Source: Planctomycetota bacterium (GTDB lineage: Bacteria > Planctomycetota > UBA1135 > JACQFD01). From it: DNA of 64,000 bases. Positions 1 through 8,649 of this stretch are shown piece by piece. Position 1 is the stretch's first letter. The number at the start of each line of letters is the position of its first letter. A model generated the notes under the pieces. The model saw nothing but the letters and a program-made list of their open reading frames with translations, searched no databases and was not told where the DNA came from. The translations under genes were made by a program, and so were the position numbers. The DNA is taken from contig JACQFD010000006.1 in assembly GCA_016200225.1 (NCBI GenBank), positions 1 to 64,000 on the forward strand, given 5' to 3'.

Positions 1-1
1 G

Positions 2-682
2 AAAATACATCGTATCTATAAAGAAGAGAATCTTGTCACGCGCCGGAAGCGTCAGCGGATTCGCGTCGTTGGCTCGGGCGTGGCGCTCGCCGCCCCGAAT
101 ACAAAGAATGCAATTTGGGCGCTCGATTTCATGAGCGATTCCTTCGAGAGCGGTCGGAAATTTCGAATTCTGAATGTGCTCGATGAAGGCACCCGCCAGG
201 GGCTCTTGATGTATTGTAATACATCAATTCGGGCAATCTCCGTGGTGCGCGAAGTCGAGCGAATCGGAAGGAAAATTGGATTTCCCAAGCACGTCCGAGT
301 CGACAATGGACCGGAATTCCGGAGCCGGCTATTTCAATCGTGGGCGTCTTACCGCGACATCGAGATTATTTATATTGACCCCGGCGAGCCGGCGCAGAAT
401 GCGTTCATCGAGAGCTTCAACGCGCGCGTGCGCATGGAATGTTTAACTTTATATTCATGGCCGAATCTCGCGTATGCCGACGCAGTGATCCAGACGTGGC
501 GGAATCACTACAATTCCGATCGCCCGCACTCGTCGCTGAACGACTGGACGCCGGACGAATTCGCGGCGCGGCTCGCTCCGCTTCGCTCGCCTGTGGGCTT
601 CGCTCCGCTCGCCGCGCCTCCGTCCGCACCCACATCCCCGGTGATTGTTACAATTTCATCCCTTTCCCTGTCCCAGGTGTAA
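2..682 (+). CDS. IS3-family transposase (orfB, integrase catalytic domain), 5' end missing
   Basis: This is the rve-type catalytic half of an IS3 transposase, the DDE enzyme that joins element ends to target DNA. The frame is open from base 2, before the first ATG at 80, so the gene starts outside the window. Visible catalytic motifs are the first Asp in IWALDFMSD, the second Asp in VDNGPEF, and the Glu in NAFIESFNARVR, with the spacing usual for the family. HYNSDRPHSSLNDWTPDEFA near the end is the typical C-terminal IS3 signature. The last ~35 residues after it are Ala/Pro/Ser-rich and look like read-through into the element end. In the intact element an upstream orfA would normally feed this frame by programmed -1 frameshifting; that part is not visible. 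Confidence 0.88.
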   Translation, partial: KIHRIYKEENLVTRRKRQRIRVVGSGVALAAPNTKNAIWALDFMSDSFESGRKFRILNVLDEGTRQGLLMYCNTSIRAISVVREVERIGRKIGFPKHVRVDNGPEFRSRLFQSWASYRDIEIIYIDPGEPAQNAFIESFNARVRMECLTLYSWPNLAYADAVIQTWRNHYNSDRPHSSLNDWTPDEFAARLAPLRSPVGFAPLAAPPSAPTSPVIVTISSLSLSQV

Positions 683-1121
683 AGTTATGGGTGGACCAAA
701 AATTGGGGGTTGACCAAATTGGGGGTTGACCACGCGAGTGAATCAAATTTAGAACTCCATGATGAAAACCAACGGCATTCTCGCGCGCTTGCGGTCCCGT
801 AATGTGCGCTACAATATTGCACTTAAACGGTTGATCCGTAAATCTTATCTGGAGAAGTTCATTCATAGTTCGACCGTGAATGCTGATCTCTATTAGTGTG
901 GTCGTATCTGAGAATTTGTCTCTTTTGTAATCAGTGAGTGACTCCATTCTTTCAACACCAATCGATTCTTCTATTGTGATCATTGATATGCGCTTGATTT
1001 CTTCATTCGACAAGGAGAATAAGAGTTTCTCCTGATCCGTAATGTAAGATTCAAGACTTCGTAGCAGAGTAAGATCCACCTTGCATGGGGGCACGCGCTG
1101 AGTTAATTCATAATCAGGCAT
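648..1121 (-). pseudogene. Hypothetical protein gene truncated by the IS
   Basis: A minus-strand frame starts at ATG 1121 (MPDYELTQRVPPCKVD) and reads coherently to about base 733. It then continues into the IS end, so its last ~28 codons (from about GQPPIWSTPNF) are insertion-sequence DNA. The native part is ~130 residues, mixed alpha/beta in appearance, with no signal peptide or membrane segment. I do not recognise the family. Composition is AT-richer than the neighbouring core genes, suggesting an acquired gene that was then inactivated. It is probably non-functional, because the original C-terminus is gone. Confidence 0.6.
701..732. repeat. Two tandem 16-bp copies at the IS end
   Basis: The unit AATTGGGGGTTGACCA occurs at 701-716 and again, directly abutting, at 717-732. 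A related GTGGACCAAA lies just upstream at 691-700. The unit contains the putative IS terminal repeat, so the element end appears to be duplicated in tandem. Confidence 0.8.
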
Positions 1122-1266
1122 AAGGCACAGAATATGTCAATATTGAAAACTAGTATGGGACGGACTGACGGGCCGACGCAGAAAATTGTCGAAATCAGAA
1201 TGAGATATCGAGTGGGACTTTGGAAACAGAATCCGGGCTGATTTACCTCCCTAAACCTAGTCCGTC

Positions 1267-1428
1267 CGCCGCTCGCGAAATTGAAGTCGAATTACGGTGA
1301 CAATCTTGACACGCTTTCGCGCGACAAATCATGCACGCATTTTTGGCGATTGAAATTCCGGATTATTGTAAAACCGCGTTGGCGGCGGCGGGGAAGGAAT
1401 TGTCACAAAGGGTTCGCGCGGCGCGGGC
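1267..1428 (+). repeat. Direct repeat copy 1 (thpR upstream region plus 5' end)
   Basis: This stretch matches 2056-2218 at a constant offset of 789 bp with about 14 mismatches in ~162 bases (roughly 90% identity, counted by eye). It covers ~60 bp of upstream sequence and the first ~33 codons of thpR. The match stops where the minus-strand nucleotidyltransferase stop codon begins (1428-1430). A 12-mer, GAGTGGGACTTT, also occurs at 1210-1221 and 2044-2055, so the duplicated unit may once have been longer. Confidence 0.85.
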
Positions 1429-1430
1429 TA
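1331..1430 (+). pseudogene. Truncated thpR 5' fragment
   Basis: From ATG 1331 the frame reads MHAFLAIEIPDYCKTALAAA, almost identical to the start of the intact thpR at 2120. After ~33 residues the homology ends and the frame runs into unrelated sequence. Neither HxT catalytic motif of the ligase-like family is reached, so this cannot be active. It is the relic left by the duplication that flanks the nucleotidyltransferase cassette. Confidence 0.85.
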
Positions 1431-1874
1431 CGGCAAAGACTCCAAATCGCTCAGGTCCTTATGGCGCCCGCTTGCTTTCTTATTTTCTTTCAGGTGGCGC
1501 AAGCTGATGATCTTTACTTCAACGCCGTCAATCTTGTCAACGATTCTCTCTTTGTAGCACTCTTCAAATAGAACCCCGGAAATCCCGGTCATGACTTCGA
1601 TTCTCATGGGTGGAATTCCCATGCGCACAATATTGTTTTCTTTTGTAAAAAGACTCGCGGAGAGTTCGGGTGTGTTGAATCCGAATTCTCGGATTACCGC
1701 CACCATGCGTTCGGCGTTGGTTTGATTGAGGGCAATCCAGATATCGATATCGTTAGTGGCGCGTGGTTCGCCGTGATATCCCACGGCATAACCGCCAATA
1801 AGCAGGTACTCAACTTCCTTGGCGTTGAGCAGACTCAAGAACTCTTTGAAGTCGCGTGGTAGCTCGATTTCCAT
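1428..1874 (-). CDS. Nucleotidyltransferase-fold protein (DUF6036/AbiEii-like)
   Basis: A 148-residue protein if it starts at ATG 1874 (MEIELPRDFKEFL); the frame extends 25 codons further upstream, but that part overlaps the upstream gene and lacks family character. The core reads YLLIGGYAVGYHGEPRATNDIDIWI: a helix, a GG signature and a DIDIW acidic pair, as in minimal nucleotidyltransferases of the MNT/AbiEii type. Family members transfer nucleotides to proteins or RNA and often act as toxins or antitoxins. The gene overlaps the small ORF at 1810-2025 on the same strand, so the two are co-translated. Its stop lies exactly at the end of the duplicated thpR segment. Substrate and role are unknown; the toxin-antitoxin reading is inference. 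Confidence 0.75.
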   Translation of the reverse strand: MEIELPRDFKEFLSLLNAKEVEYLLIGGYAVGYHGEPRATNDIDIWIALNQTNAERMVAVIREFGFNTPELSASLFTKENNIVRMGIPPMRIEVMTGISGVLFEECYKERIVDKIDGVEVKIISLRHLKENKKASGRHKDLSDLESLP

Positions 1875-2025
1875 AATTGATACGGCGGAGAATCTCGATT
1901 TGGCGGAGACGTTCGGCGGCAGTACGCGAATGCCAATAGGCCCTTTCATCAGAAGGTGCGGAAAGCGCCACGACAGAAAAAGACGTTCGATCTACGCGGA
2001 GCGACTCGGGAAGTACGGAACTCAT
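1810..2025 (-). CDS. Small helical partner of the nucleotidyltransferase
   Basis: A 71-residue protein reading VDRTSFSVVALSAPSDERAY, followed by an Arg-rich helix containing RLRQIEILRRINYG and ATTRLQRVLE. From memory, short proteins of this pattern (SDE-x-YW ... E-x-x-R-x-INYG ... TTRLQR) recur directly upstream of nucleotidyltransferases of the DUF6036 type. Pairing and overlap with the downstream gene fit a two-component operon. There is no catalytic motif; it may be an adaptor or an antitoxin. A TATAAT sits 8 nt before the ATG, suggesting a leaderless or very short-leader transcript. Confidence 0.65.
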   Translation of the reverse strand: MSSVLPESLRVDRTSFSVVALSAPSDERAYWHSRTAAERLRQIEILRRINYGNRATTRLQRVLESAQRQGS

Positions 2026-2033
2026 GGATTGGT

Positions 2034-2039
2034 ATTATA
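2034..2039 (-). promoter_or_regulatory. Candidate -10 box for the cassette
   Basis: On the minus strand the hexamer TATAAT ends 8 nt upstream of the ATG at 2025. Transcription from it would begin at or next to the start codon. I see no convincing -35 element, so support is modest. Confidence 0.4.
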
Positions 2040-2055
2040 GGTTGAGTGGGACTTT

Positions 2056-2218
2056 CGCCGCCCGCGAAAATGAAGTCGAATTGCAGTGACAGTTTTGACA
2101 CGCTTTTGCGCGACAAAACATGCGCGCATTTTTGGCAATTGAAATTCCGGATTATTGTAAAACCGCGCTGGCGGTGGCGGGGAAGGAATTGTCACAAATG
2201 GTTCGCGCGGCGCGGGTT
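2056..2218 (+). repeat. Direct repeat copy 2 (intact thpR 5' end)
   Basis: Second copy of the segment at 1267-1428. Here it is continuous with the full-length thpR gene, so this copy is the ancestral location or has kept the functional reading frame. Confidence 0.85.
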
Positions 2219-2710
2219 CCGAAAAGCGATCGTTTACATATCACGCTCGTGTTTCTAGGCGAGATTCAGGAAAATACGCTCTTGCGCCTGACCCATCCGC
2301 TCGCGGCGGCGCTAACTAAGATAGCTCCTTTCGATGCGGCGCTCGCCGGAGTCGGGACGTTTCCCGCGCGCGGTCGACCGCGTGTTTTCTGGTGCGGCGT
2401 CGAACGGGGGGCGGATTCCATGCGCGAACTCGCAAAAATGATCGCTCCGATTTGTAAACAAGCCGGCGTCACGCTGGACGGGAAACCGTTCGCGCCCCAC
2501 GTCACGCTCGCGCGCGTGCGCGAACATGCGCGACGCGAGGATCTGGAACGCGCCGGCGATTGGTTACTACAATTCGCCGGCGCGAAATTCGGCGAACCGT
2601 GGCGCGTTTCCAGCGCGGTTTTATATGAAAGCACGCTATCGCCGGAGGGGCCGACGTACCGTTTGCTCGCGAGGTTCGATCTTGCCGGCGGGCGTCCGGA
2701 CGGAGGCTGA
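2120..2710 (+). CDS. thpR: RNA 2',3'-cyclic phosphodiesterase (2'-5' RNA ligase family)
   Basis: A 196-residue cytosolic protein of the 2H phosphoesterase superfamily, which opens 2',3'-cyclic phosphates on RNA and can reversibly join 2'-5' linked ends. Both catalytic H-x-T-x motifs are present: HITLVFLG near residue 41 and HVTLARVR near residue 130. The start MRAFLAIEIPDYCK is the usual family N-terminus (FxAIxxP). Length is normal. In many bacteria this gene sits close to recA, as it does here (recA follows after ~160 bp). Its 5' end has been duplicated upstream, with a nucleotidyltransferase cassette in between. Confidence 0.9.
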   Translation: MRAFLAIEIPDYCKTALAVAGKELSQMVRAARVPKSDRLHITLVFLGEIQENTLLRLTHPLAAALTKIAPFDAALAGVGTFPARGRPRVFWCGVERGADSMRELAKMIAPICKQAGVTLDGKPFAPHVTLARVREHARREDLERAGDWLLQFAGAKFGEPWRVSSAVLYESTLSPEGPTYRLLARFDLAGGRPDGG

Positions 2711-2761
2711 AAATGCCTTCGAAAAATTCCTCTTTACTGCGCCTTTGGGCGCGCTACATTG

Positions 2762-2776
2762 GAACCCTAACAGAAC
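2762..2776 (+). promoter_or_regulatory. Candidate SOS-type box upstream of recA
   Basis: The sequence GAACCCTAACAGAAC fits GAAC-N7-GAAC, the direct-repeat LexA operator known from Alphaproteobacteria. It lies ~100 bp before the preferred recA start, the expected place for an SOS operator. A third GAAC follows at 2779-2782. No LexA gene is in the window, so binding by LexA is inference. Confidence 0.45.
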
Positions 2777-2873
2777 ACGAACATTTTAAGATTCGACGCT
2801 TTTGCGGGCGAGTCGCCAACCCAAATCCTCCAACCATCTCACAGACGCCCAAGCCTCCGCGAGACACAAGCCA

Positions 2874-4166
<1,293 letters not shown>

Positions 4167-4189
4167 CCCGCGCTTTCCGAAGCGGCGGG
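4167..4189 (+). terminator. Hairpin directly after recA
   Basis: The stem CCCGCGCTT / AAGC-G-GCGGG with a TCCG loop begins at the base after the recA stop. It has one bulged G and no T-run, so it is a possible 3'-end-stabilising or factor-dependent structure rather than a clear intrinsic terminator. Confidence 0.4.
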
Positions 4190-4207
4190 AAACGGCGATC
4201 GCATTGT

Positions 4208-4241
4208 GTTAGAAAAAGCAGCCTGTTAGAAAAAGCAGCCT
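4208..4241 (+). repeat. Two tandem 17-bp copies between recA and alaS
   Basis: The unit GTTAGAAAAAGCAGCCT is present twice without interruption at 4208-4224 and 4225-4241, followed by a partial third unit (GCTAAAAAA). Copy number is low; function unknown. Confidence 0.85.
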
Positions 4242-4341
4242 GCTAAAAAAAACACTGATAAGTCATTCTTGGCCGCGTGCGCGGCCCGGGATGGCCGCCG
4301 CTTCCTCGACCATTTCTAAATATTGAAATTCGAATCGACTG

Positions 4342-7083
4342 ATGAAAAGTAATGAAGTACGATCGCGCTATCTTCGATTTTTCGAGGAGCGCGGTCATAA
4401 ACATATGCCGTCCGACTCGCTCGTTCCGGCGAACGATCCAACGTTGCTTTTCACCGGCGCTGGAATGAATCAATTCAAGGAGATGTTCCTCGGAAAGGGG
4501 AGTCTGCCTTGGAAGCGTGTGACGACGGCGCAGAAGTGTCTCCGCGTTCCCGACCTCGAAAACGTGGGGCGGACGCCGCGGCATCATACATTTTTCGAGA
4601 TGCTCGGCAATTTTAGCTTTGGCGATTACTTCAAAAAAGAATGCATCCGCTGGGAGTGGGACCTTTTTACAGAAGCGCTCGGGTTCGACCGGTCCCGCAT
4701 GTGGGTGACGATTTATCTCGACGACGACGAGGCCTTCGCGATCTGGAAAAACGACATTGGTCTGCCGGAGGAACGCATTTATCGATTTGGAGAAAAAGAG
4801 AACTTCTGGCCGGCCGAGGCGCCGAGCAAGGGGCCGAACGGTGTGTGCGGTCCGTGCTCGGAAATATATTATGACAATCAGCCGGGCGGTCCGCCGCCGG
4901 CGCGAAAAAACGCGGACGGATCATTGTTAGGATCGATGCCCGACGGCCGTTTTCTCGAAGTCGGGAACTGTGTATTTACACAATTCGACCGGCGCGAGGG
5001 TGGCGTTTTGCAACCATTGCCGCAGAAAAACATCGACGTCGGACTCGGACTCGAGCGCATCGTCGCGGTGTTGCAGGGCGCTCCGAACAATTTCGAGACG
5101 GATTTATTCCTTCCTTATATTCACGATCTCGAGCGCCGCTCCGGAAAACGTTATGAAACGAATTCGAAGACCGGCATTCGCATGCGGCGCATCGCCGATC
5201 ATTTACGTGCGGTCGTTTTTTGTATCGCCGACGGCGCGCGGCCGGGCAATGAAGGACGCGGCTACGTCGTCCGCAAAATTCTGCGCCGCGCCTGCCGCGA
5301 TTTGTATGAATTGGGACTCGAAATCCCGACGATGTATCAAATGGTTCCGCTCGTCGCCGAAATCATGGGTACGGCGTATCCGGAAATTCGGTCCAGCGCG
5401 GCGTCGGTCGCGAGTTTTATGGAAATTGAGGAACAGAGTTTCCGCTCGGTCTACGTTCGCGGCATCAATAAATTAAACGATCTATTAGACTATAAAGTGC
5501 ACGTTGCGGTTCCTGGATCGAATCTTAAAGATGTAGCGACACGAGTTAATGCTGGAGGCGGCATAATCATTTCCGGCAAGGACGCTTTCGAGCTACATGA
5601 TACATACGGGTTCCCCATCGATCTAATTCAACAGATTGCGGAGGAACAGGGATGTTCCGTGGACCTGTCCGGTTTCGAACGCGAAATGGAAAGCCAGCAA
5701 CAGCGTTCGCGCGCGGGGTCGCAGATAACAAATGAGATTTTTATCGAAGGGCCGTCGACGACGCTTCGTCAGCGCGGCGTCGCGGGAACCGAATTTACAG
5801 GCTATGCGGATTCCGAAAAGGAATATCAAAATCCGGCGCGCCTCGGCGTCGAGAATGCTAAGATTCTAGGAATTGTCGCCGGCGGAAAACTCGTCAACGA
5901 AGCGCACGCTCCGGCCGACGTCGAATTCGTGCTCGACAGGACCCCGTTTTATGCCAATGGCGGAGGTCAAGTCGGCGACGTCGGAACGATTCAGAACGAT
6001 TCCTTGGCGTCGGATGTTCTGGATACTTATAAAACAGATGTGTATTATTTTCATAAAGTAACGCTCCAGCGGGGTTCCGCGCGCGTGGGCGACTCCGTGT
6101 ACGCTCGTGTCGACGCGTCCGCCCGCCTCGCGTCCGAGCGCCACCACACGGCGACGCATTTATTACATCTAGCGTTAAAAAATATCCTTGGCGAACACGT
6201 CAATCAGGCGGGTTCGCTCGTTTCGCCCGATCGTTTGCGATTCGATTTTACACATCCGAAAAAATTGACGCCCGAAGAGATCCAACAGATCGAGGATTTT
6301 GTTAACGAACGAATCCTGCGTGCGGAATCGGTTTCGAAACGCGAAATGGCGATCGCCGACGCGAAGAAATCCGGCGCCGTCATGCTTTTCGGCGAAAAAT
6401 ACGGCGACCGCGTCCGCGTGCTCGCCGCCGCCGACAGCGTCGAACTTTGTGGCGGCACGCACGTCGGCAACACGGGAAATATTGGTATATTTAAGATTAT
6501 TTCCGAGGCGTCCACGGCCGCGGGCATTCGTCGGATCGAGGCGGTGTGCGGGCCGCTCGTATTGCAATTCCTGCGCGAACGCGAATTGTTATTAAATGAT
6601 ATCGCGAATGAGTTGAAATCGCCTCCGTCGGGCGCCGCCGAGCGAATTAAACAATTGCGCACGGAATTGAAGCAGGCGAAGGGGGCGAAAGCGAAGGCGT
6701 CCTCCATGGATCCCAAGGAGGCGCAGGCGCGCGTCCGCGCGGAGCTTGTTAAGATTCAAGACGGCGTCGCGTGCGCGGTGTCGCTTTCGCCGTTTCAACC
6801 CGAAGAATTAAAATCGATCGTCGAATCGCTCAAAAAGGACGTTCCCGATTTCGTCGTCGTATTATTTGTGCCATCGGAGGATTCGGTGGCGTTCGTGATC
6901 GCGACCCACGGTGCGCCGGGAAAACGGCTCAAGGCCGGCGATCTCGCGAAACAGATCGGCCCGAAAATCGGCGGCGGCGGCGGCGGTCGTCCCGATTTCG
7001 CGCAGGGTCAGGGCAAGAATCCAGCGGGAACGGCCGAGGCCATCGGCGTCGCGCGACAACTGCTTTCGATCGCGTCCGCGTAG
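4342..7083 (+). CDS. alaS: Alanyl-tRNA synthetase
   Basis: Charges tRNA-Ala with alanine in the cytosol and edits mis-charged Ser and Gly. The class II core is at the N-terminus (SNEVRSRYLRFFEERGHKHM, FTGAGMNQFKEMFLG). The editing domain is visible as HHTATHLLH near residue 600 and CGGTH near residue 702, which together form the zinc/editing site. The Gly-rich C-Ala end reads IGGGGGGRPDFAQGQG. The 913-residue length is normal. ATG 4342 gives the expected N-terminus. It follows recA in the same direction, a common bacterial order. Confidence 0.97.
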   Translation: MKSNEVRSRYLRFFEERGHKHMPSDSLVPANDPTLLFTGAGMNQFKEMFLGKGSLPWKRVTTAQKCLRVPDLENVGRTPRHHTFFEMLGNFSFGDYFKKECIRWEWDLFTEALGFDRSRMWVTIYLDDDEAFAIWKNDIGLPEERIYRFGEKENFWPAEAPSKGPNGVCGPCSEIYYDNQPGGPPPARKNADGSLLGSMPDGRFLEVGNCVFTQFDRREGGVLQPLPQKNIDVGLGLERIVAVLQGAPNNFETDLFLPYIHDLERRSGKRYETNSKTGIRMRRIADHLRAVVFCIADGARPGNEGRGYVVRKILRRACRDLYELGLEIPTMYQMVPLVAEIMGTAYPEIRSSAASVASFMEIEEQSFRSVYVRGINKLNDLLDYKVHVAVPGSNLKDVATRVNAGGGIIISGKDAFELHDTYGFPIDLIQQIAEEQGCSVDLSGFEREMESQQQRSRAGSQITNEIFIEGPSTTLRQRGVAGTEFTGYADSEKEYQNPARLGVENAKILGIVAGGKLVNEAHAPADVEFVLDRTPFYANGGGQVGDVGTIQNDSLASDVLDTYKTDVYYFHKVTLQRGSARVGDSVYARVDASARLASERHHTATHLLHLALKNILGEHVNQAGSLVSPDRLRFDFTHPKKLTPEEIQQIEDFVNERILRAESVSKREMAIADAKKSGAVMLFGEKYGDRVRVLAAADSVELCGGTHVGNTGNIGIFKIISEASTAAGIRRIEAVCGPLVLQFLRERELLLNDIANELKSPPSGAAERIKQLRTELKQAKGAKAKASSMDPKEAQARVRAELVKIQDGVACAVSLSPFQPEELKSIVESLKKDVPDFVVVLFVPSEDSVAFVIATHGAPGKRLKAGDLAKQIGPKIGGGGGGRPDFAQGQGKNPAGTAEAIGVARQLLSIASA

Positions 7084-7241
7084 GAGGCATCGTGAGTTTC
7101 GTCAGTCGAAATTGTTGATTTTCCCGGAGTTGTTGGGCGTTCGCAGGACGCCCGATCCATTCCCGTTATTGGGAATTGGGTTTGTCCTGAACGCGCATCA
7201 ACGCTAAATTCGTCGCCCTTTTCCCAACGATCCAAGGTTCG

Positions 7242-7427
7242 ATGCCGAATCCGAAGCGAAGACATTCAAAGGCCCGCAAGCGCCTCCGCAGAACGCACGA
7301 CGCGTTATCCGCGCCCACATTAATGAATTGCCCCCGATGCAAAGCCGCCAAGCGACCGCACACCGTCTGCGATCAGTGCGGTTATTACGGCGGGCAGGAA
7401 GTCCTTACACGGGATAATCAAAGTTAA
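7242..7427 (+). CDS. rpmF: 50S ribosomal protein L32
   Basis: A 61-residue basic ribosomal protein starting MPNPKRRHSKARKRLRRTHD, the hallmark of L32. Two CxxC pairs (CPRCK and CDQCGYY) make this a zinc-binding version. It heads the fatty-acid gene cluster, a classical arrangement (rpmF-plsX-fab). The DUF177/YceD gene often found before rpmF is absent; instead 158 bp without an ORF separates it from alaS, including a perfect 6-bp stem hairpin (GGGCGT/ACGCCC) at 7135-7153. Confidence 0.95.
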   Translation: MPNPKRRHSKARKRLRRTHDALSAPTLMNCPRCKAAKRPHTVCDQCGYYGGQEVLTRDNQS

Positions 7428-7496
7428 TATTGGCAGCCGGTAATTTCTCCCGATCCAACAGGTAGCGTTCGCGCTCTTAAGAAATAGGCCCTTTCC

Positions 7497-8555
7497 ATGG
7501 CAGAGGTCGGAGCAAAAGCGATCGCCCTCGACACCATGGGCGGAGATCACGCGCCGCGCGAAATTGTGCGCGGGGCGCTGCGCGCCATTGAAAAAGGTAT
7601 CATCACCGCCCCGGAACTCATTTTGGTGGGCGACCGCGACCGCGTTGCCGCCGAATTGAAGGAAGCGGGCGGCGCAACTGTAAATTTACAAATCGTCCAC
7701 GCGCCGGACGTCATCGAAATGGACGAAGCGCCGCTCGAGGCGCTGCGTCGCAAGCGCGGCGCGTCGATCGTGGTTGCTACAGATCTCGTGCGCGAGAAGC
7801 GCGCGGGCGCGGTCGTGAGCGCCGGGCACACGGGCGCGGCGACGGCGTGCGCAATCTTAAGATTGGGAACGCTCGAGGGCATCCGCCGCCCCGGAATTGC
7901 CGTGACATTCGAAACACTGCGCGGAAAAGCGGTCTTGATCGACGTCGGCGCGAATGTCGACTGCAAACCGGTCCATCTTTTTCAGTATGGATTGATGGCG
8001 CACGCGTATTCGCGCGACGTGCTCGGCATCGCGACGCCGCGCATCGCATTGTTAAATATCGGCGAAGAGGAAGAGAAAGGAAACCGCCTCGCGCGCGAGG
8101 CGGCCGATCTGTTCCGCGCGTCCGGACTTCCGTTTATAGGTAATATCGAGGGCCAGGACATATTTAAAGGAAAGGCCGACGTTCTCGTTTGCGATGGATT
8201 TGTAGGAAATCTGATCTTAAAAACGAGCGAGGGGCTCGGCGAATTCATGTTACAGATATTCCAACGCGAACTCGCGGCGGTTTTGTTGCCGGATCAGGTG
8301 AAAGCGCTTGTATTAAAATCGGCGGCGCATATTGATTATGCCGAACACGGCGGCGCGCTGCTGCTCGGCGTCGATGGAATTGTAATCATCGGCCACGGCC
8401 GCTCGGACGAGCGCGCGGCGGCGTCGATGATCCGCGTCGCGAAGAAATTCGTCGACGCGGAAGTCAATCGTCATATCGTCACCGCACTTGGCAATTCAAA
8501 GGACGCCCCCGGCGCGCAAGCGGAATCGTCGCCGGCTACGAATTCGCCGGCCTGA
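7497..8555 (+). CDS. plsX: Phosphate acyltransferase PlsX
   Basis: Converts acyl-ACP and phosphate into acyl-phosphate, the donor used by PlsY in the first step of phospholipid synthesis. It is a peripheral membrane protein. The N-terminus IALDTMGGDHAPREIVRGA is diagnostic, and later family segments such as VLVCDGFVGNLILKTSEGL and HGGALLLGVDGIVIIGHGRS are intact. The 352-residue length is typical. It starts 69 bp after rpmF and precedes fabH in the same direction. Confidence 0.97.
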   Translation: MAEVGAKAIALDTMGGDHAPREIVRGALRAIEKGIITAPELILVGDRDRVAAELKEAGGATVNLQIVHAPDVIEMDEAPLEALRRKRGASIVVATDLVREKRAGAVVSAGHTGAATACAILRLGTLEGIRRPGIAVTFETLRGKAVLIDVGANVDCKPVHLFQYGLMAHAYSRDVLGIATPRIALLNIGEEEEKGNRLAREAADLFRASGLPFIGNIEGQDIFKGKADVLVCDGFVGNLILKTSEGLGEFMLQIFQRELAAVLLPDQVKALVLKSAAHIDYAEHGGALLLGVDGIVIIGHGRSDERAAASMIRVAKKFVDAEVNRHIVTALGNSKDAPGAQAESSPATNSPA

Positions 8556-8649
8556 ATCGCGAAACTCCGCCGTGTCGCGATGTCTTGCAAAATGCGTCGC
8601 GACCCGTTGCGGGCGTCGCTAGAATTCCGCACCCGCATTTTTATCAAAT

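Larger units (their letters stand above)
1..732 (+). mobile_element. Right-hand part of an IS3-type insertion sequence
   Basis: The window opens inside an IS3-family element. Its transposase reading frame runs in from outside and ends at 682. The sequence after it (690-732) contains GGGGGTTGACCA. On the opposite strand this reads TGGTCAACCCCC, matching the TG...CA ends of IS3-family terminal inverted repeats from memory. The left end is outside the window, so target-site duplication cannot be tested. The element appears to have inserted into the 3' part of the minus-strand gene at 648-1121. Confidence 0.75.

Noticed and set aside
439..729. A plus-strand frame inside the IS element
   Set aside because: It overlaps the transposase in another frame and reads through the IS terminal repeats, so it is a shadow.
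7135..7153. Hairpin after alaS as an intrinsic terminator
   Set aside because: The stem is perfect but only 6 bp and no T-run follows; reported only as a possible leader structure.
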